Shown here: piece by piece, positions 45,124 through 55,810 of the stretch
Numbering within the stretch: the first letter of the stretch is position 1
How the letters are laid out: every line of letters starts with the position of its first letter
NCBI GenBank assembly: GCA_011799875.1
Contig: CM022299.1
Location: forward strand, 334,164,409 to 334,228,408
Direction of reading: 5' to 3'
Length of the DNA stretch: 64,000 nucleotides
Origin: Thinopyrum elongatum
Taxonomy: Eukaryota > Streptophyta > Magnoliopsida > Poales > Poaceae
Translations under genes and position numbers: made by a program
The notes under the pieces: model-generated
Told to the model about the DNA's origin: nothing
The model's database searches: none
What the model saw: only the letters and a program-made list of their open reading frames with translations

Positions 45124-48100
45124 CACTGCAAAAAAAGACACATCCGTGATATTTTGGGCCGAACGATTTTTTTTCTGTCATGCTTATGACACTTCTATGA
45201 CGATAATTGTTACAAAAGCACGTATCATCATAGATGTGGTGGGCTCCTACTTCTATGACAAAAAATCATGACAGAAAATGGGCTTTTTGTCCTGGGTGGG
45301 CCGGAGACGCAGCTGCATGACATTCTTTGGGCCGTCCATGACGGAAAAAATCATGTAGAAGCGAGGGCGAGGAAAATATCGGGGAGTTCCCGGTTACGGT
45401 GGGTGGTTGGGGCCGAGCGATGCACTGTGGTTTGCGCGTTTCTCTCATGTACGCGCGTGTGTGTGAGGCGTTGGGCTCTAACTGAACCCGAGCGATCGCA
45501 CTGCTAGCTACGTTACTGAACCCGAGTGATCGATCCCTTGGCTGTTAACTGAACACGAGCGATTCATTCGCTGCTGACTGAACCCGAGCGATTCCTTCGC
45601 TGTTGCTGCTAACTGAACCGAGCGATCGATCACTGCTGCTGCTTACACTGAAGCCGATCGAGCCCACGTGCGAGACGTAGCTAGCCAGCCGGTGTTGGTT
45701 ACCACTCGATGAACAGTGACTGTTGCTACCGTGCGTGCGGTACGTAGAACGAGTCGAGACGTGGTGAGTCGAGCCGGTTGGTTGGCTGTGGATGAACAGT
45801 TCCCAGTGGGGGTTGGATGAACAGGACCTCGTGGTAGTAGGTCGTTGCCGCTGGATGAACAGGACCCCGAGGAGGCCGCCGCACCCCAGCCGGTTGGGGG
45901 TGGATGAACAGGACCCCGTGGAGGCTCTGTGAACAGTAGCCGGTGGAGGCTGGATGAACAGTAGCCCGTGGATGAACAGTATCCGTGGAGGCTGGAGGAG
46001 GTCGATGGTGTATGAACAGTAGCCCGTGGAGGCTGGAGCGAGGCAGTAGATGGTGGATGAACAGGACCCCGTTTCGACCGTAGGCGCTCCAACACAAGTC
46101 CGTTTCCTCCATTTTGCGGTACGCCACACCCCTCCCGATCAACAGGACCCCGTTTCGACCGTAGGCACTCGAACACAAGTCTGTTTCCTCCGTTTTGCGG
46201 TATGCCAGACCCTTCCCGATGAACAGGACCCCGTTTCAACCGTACGCGATCGAACAGAAGGCCCGTTTCCTCCGTTCTGCAGTACGCCAGACCTCGTTTC
46301 GGCTATTCCGTCCAAGCCGGTTGGCTCCCGATGAACACGATGTATTCCGTGGCCTCCCGATGAACACGACGCATTCTGTTGCCTCCCGATGAACATGACG
46401 CAGTTTCTCCATTCCGACCCAGCCGGTTGGCTTCCGATGAACAGGACGCCGTTGCTGCCATCTGTTGCCTCTCCATGTACACGAGCCCTGGCCGTACGTA
46501 TGCGCGAGTACGCGTTTGAGACCCCGCCCGTATGTACGTACGTGGCCATATTTTTTGGCATCTAGTTGTACGTAGGTGTACACGGTTTTGACTGGACTGC
46601 CTGAACTGCTACCACTCCTTACTCGGCCACAGTACATCGTGGTAGACAGACCGATCGACCGGTATGTACACAGACAACGCTACGTACGCTTCGACCAGGT
46701 GGGTCCCAGCTGTCAGGGAGGGCAAGGAGGCACTTCCTTGCATGTGAATATATAGTTGGCGGGTCCCAGCGGTCAGCGGCGGAATCATATTTTTTTTGCC
46801 CGTAATAAGGCGGCACTTCCTTGCGTGCAAAGATGTTGTTGGTGGGTCCCAGCTGTCAGGGGCAGGCATAAGGAGGCACTTCCTTCCTTGCGAAGATATA
46901 CGTGGTGGGTCTCAGCTTTCAGGGGGAGGAATAATTTTATTTTCGCGTAATAAGGAGGTGGTTGCATGCGTGCGTCCATGGACCTGGTGCGTCCCCACTG
47001 TCAGGCTCTCCACGTACAGTCCTTTTCCGATGACTCTCGTTTGTTGACCACGTTGACCAAGCCGCGTCGAGCGCACCAAGGCGGTGGATGATGGCGAGGC
47101 CCTGGACGACAACGAGCCGGTGATGGGAATATGCGGCAGTGGAGTCGCAGACAGAGAGGTGTATGAGGGTTAACTGGTTCTGGTGCGGCGTGATTCTGCA
47201 GTCGGCGGAGAATAACAGGAGGTGTGAAGGGGTGGAGGGATGGCTTGGCCGGTGGTGGGGTAGCGCTTCACAGCGAAGCGTGCTAAGTAGAGCTGCTAGC
47301 AGCCGGAGGCGGGAGCAGGTGGTCCCGACGGCGCTGGAGGAAGAAGACGAGAGATTGAAGATGAATGACGACCGTTGGATGTAAATCCAACGGCTATCGA
47401 TGTCAGAATCATTTGTTGACTAAGTTGACAATGCCTTGCGTTGGCTTCGACCTATTGGCCCACATTTCAGCCTCCAAAAATATCGCACGTATTCAACCCA
47501 TTTTTTTTAGAATTTACAGTCCATTCGCTGCGCTGGGTGAACAAATAATGTAGCGTACATGCGGCCCATTTATTTTTTTTCTAAAAAAACTACAACCCAT
47601 TTGCACTTTCTAGAAATACACGAATTTGCTGGCCTGGGTGAACCAATAATGTAGCGTACATGCAGCCCATTTATTTTTTTCTAAAAAATTACAGCCCATT
47701 TGCACTTTCTTGAAATACATGATTTTACTGGGCTAGTTCTAATTATAATGTTGGGTTGGGCGCAGCAATGTTATCAAAAAATAAACAGGGGCTGAGCATT
47801 TTGTTATAAATATATTTAAATAATAAGTGTTTTATTTACATTAGTCCTTAAATCTTACCAAGCTTTTGTACACAATCACCTGTATTTTCGTTGACCTTAA
47901 GTAAAAAACCATGATTTTATTATTAAACATTTATTTTTATAAGTTCATAATACATGGGATATTTTTTTCTTATATATGTAAGTATTTGTTAAATATATGA
48001 TGATAATAACAATAATATATAATAACATATAAAATAATATAAATATATATAATATAGTTAGAAGGGAAACATAAGCTGGACCTGGCGTTCCTATTCTTAT

Positions 48101-48550
48101 ATAGAAAAATAGAACAGACCTCTGCGTTTTCTTCAAAAAAAAAAACATAAGTTGGGCTGCGGATGTTTAAGAACAAATAAAACCTAGGATGGAAGGGTTA
48201 TAGGCCGGTCGATACATGATGGCCCTCAAACAAATACAAACTGGCATGTCGTGGGCTGCACATGTTAAAAAAGAAAGCCTAGACTGGGCAGCCCACAACC
48301 CAGTTGATACTTGTTGGCCCACTGATAATAAATGATACATGCCAGCTCCCCGATGACTATCTTCGTTGTAAATTTATCTCCTTTAGTAACTACGTTGACA
48401 AACCCGTGGCCCCCATCGTCAGTATAGTATTAGGAGGAAGTATTTTTTCAATGAGGCACTTGCTTGCGTACGGCCATGGACCTGGTAGGGCCATAGACGT
48501 GCTACAGTAGTGGTAGATGTTGTGCCTAATTTCTAGCGAAAGTACTAGAG
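45124..48550. mobile_element. CACTA-like element rich in 'gatgaacag' repeats
   Basis: Starts CACTGCAAAAAAAGACACATCCGTG at 45124 (first 20 bases typical), close to a CACTA terminus with one changed base. Inside are three repeat blocks. At 45770-46480 'gatgaacaggaccccg' or '..cagtagcccgtgg' comes every 20-60 bp, at 46690-46990 'gtgggtcccagctgtcag' recurs about every 70-110 bp, and at 47530-47745 a 120-bp unit ('aataatgtagcgtacatg') is duplicated. Open frames here only follow the repeats. I found no right terminus, so the end is approximate. Confidence 0.5.
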
Positions 48551-48605
48551 TAGCCCAGTGGCCAAGTTCCACTCCCCAACCGATGCTCCGCCCGGGTTCG
48601 ATTCC
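48551..48605 (+). repeat. tRNA-like Pol III promoter boxes, SINE head
   Basis: TAGCCCAGTGG (48551-48561) fits an A box and GGTTCGATTCC (48595-48605) fits a B box, 33 bases apart. The stems do not pair as a working tRNA, so this is best read as the tRNA-derived head of a SINE. Confidence 0.5.
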
Positions 48606-49161
48606 ACCTGATGCAGTGAAAATATTCATAAATTTTTGCCTCTGCCTCTGACATGTGGGTGCCCATTGTCATCTACGCACACCACCTCCAACACACTCAA
48701 CATTGTGTGGGCATTTTGAAAATAGCATATCTTTTTGACTATGCATCATATGAAGATGTGCTATGCATGAATGTTGATCAACATGATGTTAACTGGCTGG
48801 TAGTTTCATTTTCGACAATGAATAAAACTTCCAACATGATGTTATCCCTGTTTGAAAAGGGCGTGTTAATATAAATGCTCTGCCTCGGAAACTTGCAGTT
48901 TCTTATCTGAAACTGAAACTTGCAGTTTCTTCTCTGAGAATCACATTGTCTGCACTTTTATATGAAATTACATTTTTTAAAGTGCTAAAAATAGATCTCT
49001 AGAATTCATAAAATACTTCATATGCTCAATACTGCAAATCTGAAATTCAAAAGACATTCATATCTGAAAGTACTCTCAAATCTGAAACACAAAACACAAT
49101 CTGCAAATACTGACAACCCTAAGCTCCTCCTCAGACTATTTGGGGGGGGGGGAGTCCCCTC
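48606..49161. other. AT-rich spacer
   Basis: No gene seen. A short tandem duplication 'acttgcagtttctt' lies at 48890-48945, and a G run of 12 lies near 49141. Confidence 0.5.
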
Positions 49162-49656
49162 CTATTCCTCGGCGGCAGACAGCCGCCCCGTGGGACGAGG
49201 TGAACGGCGAGGGAGAGGATGGCGGGGAAACGTCATCGCGCGAACTATTTTTCTCCTCGTGCAGTTGGGTTTGGTCGACGAAGACTCCACCGGCTCGCTC
49301 TGCCACGGCACCCTCACAAACGGCACTGTGTAGATGCTCAATCCTTCAATCTCGGGTGGATGCTCCATCTTGGATCGATACTCCCACCACCATAGCCTCA
49401 TGATCGGATCCGGTGAATCTGTTTGATCCATGGCCCAGAGGAGCAGCTCTATGTACTCCCGCGCGACTCCCTCCTGGTGTATCGCCTCCTTTTTGCTCTT
49501 TTCCATATATTTGGCCATCGCTGTCGCCGTCGCCGCTAATTGCTCTAGGTTGTCAAACCAAGACTGTATCTCCAACATCCTAGATAGATTCACAGGGTCG
49601 CCGCCTGCGATCCACACGTATCGGTTGTACTCCTCCATTGATCTACTTCTCCGCAT
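49162..49656 (-). CDS. Unknown small protein, intact copy of an inverted gene pair
   Basis: From ATG 49656 (or ATG 49638, where homology to the partner begins) to TAG 49162. The product is 158-164 residues. The middle is helical (SWFDNLEQLAATATAMAKYMEKSKKE), followed by EYIELLLWAMDQTDSPD, tryptophan-rich RLWWWEYRSK, and VPFVRVPWQSEP. The tail is basic. I recognise no domain. A diverged partner in opposite orientation at 50447 keeps TDSPD, RRWWAYRSK and VPFVRV, so these words were once under protein-level selection. The 5' leader is a minisatellite. Confidence 0.6.
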   Translation of the reverse strand: MRRSRSMEEYNRYVWIAGGDPVNLSRMLEIQSWFDNLEQLAATATAMAKYMEKSKKEAIHQEGVAREYIELLLWAMDQTDSPDPIMRLWWWEYRSKMEHPPEIEGLSIYTVPFVRVPWQSEPVESSSTKPNCTRRKIVRAMTFPRHPLPRRSPRPTGRLSAAEE

Positions 49657-49669
49657 CACCTTCACTCGC

Positions 49670-49905
49670 CGGTGGTGGTTTTTGAATGGAAGAGGAGAGG
49701 AGCGGCGCTGGTTTTGGATTAGAACGGGAGAGGAGCGGCGGTGGTTTTCAAATGGAAGAGGAGAGGAGCGGCGTTGGTTTTGGATTGGAACAGTAGAGGA
49801 GCGGCGGTGGTTTTGAAATGGAAGAGGAAAGGAGCGGCGTTGGATTTGGATTGTAACAGGAGAGGAGCGGCGGTGGTTTAATAGGAGAGGAGCGGCGCTG
49901 GTCTT
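49670..49905. repeat. Minisatellite in the leader of the 49656 gene
   Basis: About six units of 30-34 bp built on 'ggagaggagcggcggtggtttt' variants. Read in gene orientation they match the array at 50215-50415. Antisense ORFs across them are repeat artefacts. Confidence 0.75.
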
Positions 49906-49907
49906 GG

Positions 49908-50118
49908 AAGTATTTTTTTATTTTGCGTATTTTGGGTCAAAGTTTGACCACGTACTGTATTTGACAAGCAAAATGTGAATGCATGTCATCAAAAAATGTA
50001 TCGTTTGGTTCGTATCTGAATGTACTTTCAAAATATATTATTTTTGCAATGTATAACATATATTTTATTTGTGAAAATCATGGTCAAATATGATCCAGAA
50101 TACAAGGGAGACAAGTTA
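49908..50118. mobile_element. MITE, copy 2
   Basis: Same family as 1845-2042: 'aaaatgtgaatgcatgtcat' core, start 'ttttgcgtattttgggtc', end 'gatccagaatacaagggag'. It sits at the axis of the inverted gene pair. Confidence 0.65.
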
Positions 50119-50214
50119 ATGTGGGGTCGCTTTCTTAATTGAAGGGTAAATTGATTTTAATTTTGATCCAGTCACAGCGCGCCGGCCCTCTCGTCCAATC
50201 CTAAATTGCTGCCG

Positions 50215-50415
50215 CACGCTCCTCTCTCTCTTCCCCATTGCAAAACCACCCCCTCTCCTCTCCATCATCTCCATTCCAAAACCACCGTCTCGCCTCTCCC
50301 TCTTCTCCATTGCAAAACCACCTCCTCTCCTCTCCATCTTCTCCATTGCAAAACCACTGTCTCGCCTCTCCCTCTTCTCCATTGCAAGACCACCGTCTCT
50401 CCTCCCATCTTCCAA
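50215..50415. repeat. Minisatellite in the leader of the 50447 pseudogene
   Basis: Six units of about 34 bp ('ccattgcaaaaccaccgtc' and variants), inverted relative to 49670-49905. Confidence 0.75.
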
Positions 50416-50446
50416 AGCTAGCACTGGACCTCTCAGAAGGACATCT

Positions 50447-50935
50447 ATGGAGAGGATGCAGCAGCGAATCGGCCAGATCACCAGCGGTGACCAGGCGAAG
50501 TTAGCCAGGTTGAAGGAGACCCTTACTTGGTTTGACAAAGAGTGAGAGATTTCGAGGACGATGAGGGCCATGTGGCAATGTATGCGAAAGAGCGAGACGA
50601 CGGCGATGAGGGCGGCGATGTACTCCCCGGCGGCAGTCACGTCGCAGTCCTTCAAGTTCATCGAGTATCTCCTCTAGGTGATGGAGCAGACAGATTCACC
50701 CGACGCGAAAGTCAGGCGAAGGTGGTGGGCGTACAGGTCGAAGGTCGAGCTTCCAGAGGATAACGAATCGATCAAGTATGGTGTGCCGTTCGTGAGGGTG
50801 TAGTGCCAGCCGGAGCCATAGGAGTATTCGTTCTCCCACCGCAAGAGGAGGCCGGATGGCGCTAGATCGCTTCCCCGCCATTCTCCATGGTTCCCTCTCC
50901 GCTCGCCTAGTTTCAACGACGGCGGTAGGGCTTAA
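50447..50935 (+). pseudogene. Partner of the 49656 gene with four in-frame stops
   Basis: The ATG at 50447 opens a frame that stays coding for 162 codons to TAA 50933-50935, broken by TGA 50543, TAG 50675, TAG 50801 and TAG 50819. Conserved words include FIEYLL-stop-VMEQTDSPD (the partner has W at the stop), RRWWAYRSKVELPED and YGVPFVRV. There is no obvious frameshift, and the length equals that of the intact partner. It is therefore a pseudogene damaged by point changes only. The function is unknown. Confidence 0.75.
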
Positions 50936-51300
50936 GCTAAGCTTCGCACTAACCTAATCTTCCATTTGCTCATGCTTACAATCAGTGTGACGGCTAATGA
51001 AAATCATGCTTACAATCAGTCTCCGAGTACTACGCCAATCACCCTAAAATATCTCTGGACCAAAAACAAAGTTGTGACACTGTGTACAAATAAAGAATAA
51101 TAGATTGGTGCTTCTTTCAGAAAAGAGTACTCCCTAGAAAAGGGCCAATCTAAGCTACTAGTGTTTGATTAGAGGATTTGCTACCGAGAAAGATCCATCC
51201 ACAGAGAGCGCCACCCATCCCACTGGTGGTGGATGCCAATGCTTAGATGGAGCATGGTTGGTGTCGGTAATTTTTACTTGGCACCTCGTGCTCTGCATAT
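50936..51300. other. Spacer, no gene seen
   Basis: AT-rich, with a short duplication 'gcttacaatcagt' near 50975 and 51008. No ORF with recognisable content. Confidence 0.5.
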
Positions 51301-53060
51301 ATGCCGGTTCCATCTGTACATTTGTGCAGTTCCACCAAAATGCAGCTGAATAACCCTGTTTGCACAGATAATGAAAAAGCGTGATTACATTATGGTGGCA
51401 CTAGTTGATGAAACATACACTAATAAATAGAAGAAACTTCATTTTCTTAATGGGAAAATATTGCAATAGTACCACAGTATGCCATGCTGCGAGGGCGAGA
51501 TGGGCCCTACGACACCTCATACGGTAGGCCTCATGCTGGAAATCGACCCAATTCTCCCCGATACACCTTCTGCCAGTGATGAACATCAGTGTACAGCGGT
51601 AGTACAAGGAGGGTCCTTGAGACAGTCCAATCTCTATTTTTGTGTAGATCAACTAAAATTAAGCACCCTAGTTTGCAGAAACGCTTAAACATTAACAATG
51701 GGACTAGTTGATGAAACATATACTAACAAAGAGAAGCACTTCCTTTATCTACATTGGAAATGAAATGATAGAGAGGACACTCGGTCTATTTTAACTGTAT
51801 TATTACTTCATTTTATTAGTGGCACTAGGGTCGAGCAGGTGGCAAGCGAGGTGTACCGTGCGTCGTAAGGATGGAGGCCGGGGGTGCTTAGACTGGGATG
51901 CTGAAGCTCACTCTTTCAGTCCCTATCTTCCCCCCTGATGTTTCTGTGGTAGCATTTGGGTTGTAATCCAAACTTGGTCGAGCTGGTGATGTGTTCCCCT
52001 ACCTGCCTAGCTTATGTGGCGAACTTGTCTCCTACTAGTACTCAGTCCGTTCTAGTAGTAGTTGCATAACTGCCCGTTTACACTGAGATGTTGTCGGATA
52101 ATGGTTCTCTATGGTTGGGTTTCTTTAATGAAATCGGAGGACACCCCCTCTTTCGATATATAAAAAAAACAGTGGCACTAGCGGTGCCAAAACATTGCCT
52201 CAAATTAATAGTGCCACTAGATTAAGGTGCAAAATAATAACATTACTGCTTTATCATGGCCGTGCCAAAACAGTAGCACAAGAGCAGAGTCAACATGCAG
52301 GATCTTTGGCAAATGGTCAGACCAAAAAGGAACATACCTCGCGATGGGAACCATATCTACAGTTAACGCCATCGTAGAAGGGATGACACCAGTCACCAAC
52401 ATGGATGATTCAATTCATGGGACCTTTTTGTGAAGTTCACCTAAAATGAAGCAATGTCCCATGAGCTAGCAGCTTCTTCTTCATTAGTTGCAATAAAATT
52501 GAGCAACATCAAGGTTGGTCGTGAAGCTAGTGAAATCTTCAACTATAATTTGGATATCATTTGTGTAGTTCAACTAAGATCAAGCGTGAAATGTATATCT
52601 TTGTTTGCATAAAAAGGTGGAAAGGAGGGTGACTAACAAGTGATGAAACATACATCAAATGAAAAGAAGCATGTTCCTTATCTGAATGGCGATCCTACAA
52701 GGACAGTAGCAATTTCTAAAGCAGCAGCATTGCTAGATATTAATGTGGACATTAGTATTAACTATGACAACCGTTAAATACGACATTACTTTAATGGTGC
52801 CATTGCTTCATTTTACCAGCAACATTACATTAACAACTGCTAAAGAGTTGGTATTTGGGCACGGAAGAGTAGGCGGACCAGGATAGTTGCATTTCTAACG
52901 AAAAGAAGCAACTTATCTTAATGGGAAATTTAGCAGGACATGAAAAACAGTGCTATTGATTCATATTACTGGAGGCATTACATTGAAAACAACATTGGTT
53001 TAACGTGTCCTTACTTTTAACAGTGGGACTGCTACATTTTACCAGTGGGATTACATAAGA
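51300..53060. repeat. Degenerate dispersed direct repeats
   Basis: 'gatgaaacatacactaa..gaagaaacttc' recurs near 51407, 51709, 52652 and, in part, 52888. 'tgtgtagatcaactaaaatt' recurs near 51641, 52431 and 52562. The units are strongly diverged, which suggests an old tandem array. No gene is seen. Confidence 0.5.
51818..52181 (+). mobile_element. LINE-like 3' fragment with 11-bp target duplication
   Basis: AGTGGCACTAG flanks a 342-bp insertion (51829-52170) that ends 'gatatataaaaaaaac'. Variable long TSD plus an A-rich tail shows target-primed insertion of a 5'-truncated LINE or similar retroposed RNA. 'tttaatgaaatcgg' near the end is a common plant LINE tail word. Confidence 0.65.
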
Positions 53061-53920
53061 GGGGCTCAGGGCAACAAACATCAGAACAGGATATCTGAGT
53101 TGGTCCCATTTTTGTTCGGTATAGCCACCTTATACTGTGTGAGGCTAGCAAATCTAGTGCTGGACATACTCTGTTGACTTGTCCCCCAGTCCCAATTTCT
53201 TTCCTTTTTCAACCAATAGATCGGTTTATATTGAGTTTGTACTGTGTTTCCCTTTATTTCCCTATTAGACCAAGAGACCAGTTGGATAGCCAGTCTCTGC
53301 TACTTTTCACCCCCATTATTTCCTCTTTCGACGAAGTCCTAGATTCAGGTAACAAATCTTCCCCCACCCCCACCCCCTTTCTTCCCTGTTTGAACCAAGT
53401 AGTACTAGATTCGACTGCATGAAGTAGTTTTACCTCTTAACAGTAAAAATTTAGGTGGCTTTCGAAAAGCCGATCGATCCTATCTATGAGGGGGCCTGAG
53501 AAATAGTAAAAGATACAAATGCAGTGACGTCGGGAGCTGGGGCAGTAGAGCAAGGCCGGTTTCGAAGGAAGTTATACTTGAGGGTCACCAGGATGTCGCT
53601 AGGTGGGCGGCGGGAGGCCGGATCTGCCTGCACTATGGCAGCAAGGAAGAAGGGGTCAGAGGCCCTCCCTAGCCGGCGCTGCGTGGGAGAGAACGGCAAG
53701 ACACGCTGATCGGACACGCCGACAGTGGGTAAGAGCCGTCGCCGAGGACGACCGCATGAACATTGCACCTTCTCACCTTCCCCGGTGGAGGGGATCCGGT
53801 CGGGTCTGTGACCAGCAGTGAGCAGAGAGAGAGTGTGGCCACCACTATCGTGTTTAGATCTGGAGAGGACGAGAGAGTGTGAAGAGAGAAACACTAGCAA
53901 GCAAGCGCGGAGGCTCCTGC
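53061..53920 (-). other. Possible first exon and downstream region of an unidentified minus-strand gene
   Basis: Downstream of the TATA box at 53921, a pyrimidine-rich leader (ctctcttcacactctctc) leads to ATG 53763, which opens only 35 codons (to 53656). CCGGGGAAG/GTGAGAAGG at about 53780 could be a leader intron donor. No product can be named. The rest of the interval shows no gene. Confidence 0.3.
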
Positions 53921-53928
53921 CTATATAG
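53921..53928 (-). promoter_or_regulatory. TATA box on the minus strand
   Basis: CTATATAG in CACTATATAGGCAGGAGCC, followed about 30 bases later by a CT-rich leader. It looks like a real plant core promoter, but the gene behind it is unclear. Confidence 0.4.
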
Positions 53929-53954
53929 TGGAGTAGTTTTCTTTTATCTACCGG

Positions 53955-54350
53955 AGCCGACTTGACCTCATCAATGACTGTCAAGAAGTCTTCATGCACG
54001 TGCCCCGGAGGCGCAGTTGTCGTCATTTTGATCTGAAGCACCGGATTAACATATAACACGAAAAAATGCCACATGACAAGAAACCATAACCTCACTGCCC
54101 CAAGGAGACAACATGAATCCTGACGGACAAACTAGACGAGGATCAAAGCTCAAATTAAAGACAAACTCGTAGAAAAGGGATCAATCAATATATGTCCTAA
54201 TTAACATAGCCAGCTTGACCTAGATGGCAGCCGAGTAGTCTTCGTGCATGTGCCCCCAATGACTAGCGCCTTGGAGGAATGCAGTTGTCGCTGTTTAACC
54301 CTCGCAGTGATCTGAAGCATATGACACCTAATATTGCGAGATGACAAGAA
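53955..54350. repeat. Diverged direct duplication, two copies of about 130 bp
   Basis: 'gaagtcttcatgcacgtgcccc' (first 20 bases shared) near 53978 and 'tagtcttcgtgcatgtgcccc' near 54235 each lead to 'gcagttgtcg', 'gatctgaagca' and 'gatgacaagaaacc'-type words. Confidence 0.6.
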
Positions 54351-54744
54351 ACCTTTTTTTTTATTTCTCATCAAAATTACAGCCCTGTACAACACAGCCT
54401 GCACGATATGTAGACGATAGCCAATCCAGCCATTTGCTTGAGTCTGGTCACATGCATGGATGAACTGATCTCCCGTGTCATGTAGGGATCGTCCAGGCAC
54501 CGACGTGTTTACAGCACTGCTCCAGTACTATCGCTCATCTCTCTCTTCTATTAACTCAGCCGACTTGCTGGGACGGGGGAGTGTGCCTATGGTCGGTTCT
54601 CAATTGTGTTCCCACATGTGTGTGCAAATGCAATATGACGCGTGTTCCATTCGGAGAGCGGCGTGCCAGACCGACCGACCGTCTGGGGTGCGACGCGAAT
54701 GCGACGGGCATGCTGTATACATGTGTACCGCCGTTTTCTTGAGG
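54351..54744. other. Spacer, no gene seen
   Basis: Starts with a T run. Overlapping short ORFs on both strands have no family features. Confidence 0.4.
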
Positions 54745-54950
54745 TTTTGCTCCATGGCGCAATCCATGGATACAAAATTATATTTAAAAGTCAAGGGCGG
54801 GGCTTTTACCACGCGGTAGGCGGGGCAGTTCCGCCTAGTCAGTTCGACAGAGAGGCGAGAAGATGAGGGAGTAGGCTGCTGCAAACGTAGGGCTGTGTGA
54901 TTTGACGGCTCGTTATTGCTGGACAGGTGGGGCCCTATGATTTGACTTGC
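54745..54950 (+). repeat. Direct repeat, left copy, flanking the exonuclease gene
   Basis: 'tttgctccatggcgcaatcc', 'tttaaaagtcaagggcgggg' and 'tgtgatttgacggctc' recur in the same order at 57070-57245. The two copies lie about 2.3 kb apart and bracket the gene at 55811. Confidence 0.65.
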
Positions 54951-55306
54951 CATTATTATTATTACTGCGGCGCTACGACCGGCGTGAGTCTCCTGATTCC
55001 TGACCACCTCCATGGTATACAGGTGCCAATTACTGTACTCCTTACTCGTTGGCAAATGCAATAAATACTACGAAGAAAGAGATAGAGAGAAGTAAAAAAA
55101 TACTCTTATAGCCAACCCTATAGCTAACCTTGTTGTATGAGTGACTAAGTGATGACTATGTATGACATGCCAACATTAGATAGCCTAACACACCTGGATG
55201 GAGGAAGTAGTTTCATGCATGCAAAGTAGGCAAAAAATGCTCATTTATAGCCATCTGAAATCTCCATGGGCGCGACCGCGCGAGCGAGGCGACGGTCGTG
55301 GTAGGC
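54951..55306. other. Spacer, MITE-like remnants
   Basis: 'agccaaccctatagctaacc' near 55102 resembles a PIF/Harbinger-type MITE end, and similar words ('agccagcagttggctat') occur near 56795. Boundaries are not clear. Confidence 0.3.
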
Positions 55307-55488
55307 GCGACCATGATACGGGCTGCTGACAGCCTTGGATCTGAGATCGACCGGTCGCATGCTAAGTTGCTGAAAATTTGCCGAATAACCCTCTAGGATA
55401 GGATATTCACCCATAGGTCTAGAATCACGCCATGCAACCGTTCGATCTTAGATCCAAGGGCTCTCGGAAGGCCGTATCATGGGAGCAT
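55307..55488. mobile_element. Foldback MITE upstream of the exonuclease gene
   Basis: Arms of about 55 bp: 'ccatgatacgggctgctgac..cttggatctgagatcg' at the left and its inverted partner 'cgatcttagatccaag..ggccgtatcatggg' at the right, with an 80-bp loop. The ends are imperfect. Confidence 0.65.
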
Positions 55489-55810
55489 GGAAAGCTTCAT
55501 ATCACCTATAATTTTCCCGACGCTTGACATGCGAACACGCAGATGCAAGAAGCCATTTAATTGGGCGTCTAGTAGACATGACATCTAATTGGGCCCCCAT
55601 AGTACTGTGCATGAATCCATTTATCCACCGGGCAAGCCACTACCATGCCGTTCGCACGACCCACTCAAGCATTTTTACAATCGAAAAACTGCTAGCAGTT
55701 CGCTCCTACTCGTCCCCGGCCGTCCTTTAACATTATGACAGTTCGCTCCTAGTCGTCCCGTCCTTTCACATTACAGCAGTTCCACTAATCCTAACCCTCC
55801 GCCCAAATGC

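Noticed and set aside
45545..46637. Long overlapping minus-strand ORFs with repeated RGPVH/CSSA words
   Set aside because: They read through the 'gatgaacag' DNA repeats in several frames at once, so the open frames follow from the repeat, not from coding.
48551..48605. A tRNA gene
   Set aside because: A and B boxes are present, but the T stem and acceptor stem do not pair. A SINE head is a better reading.
50116..50661. 181-codon minus ORF with repeated MEKRERRDGGFA
   Set aside because: It is the antisense reading of the minisatellite and the plus-strand pseudogene.
53484..54095. 203-codon minus ORF starting MRLWFLVMW
   Set aside because: It would start upstream of a TATA box and run through the leader, and it lacks any motif. 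The promoter reading is preferred.
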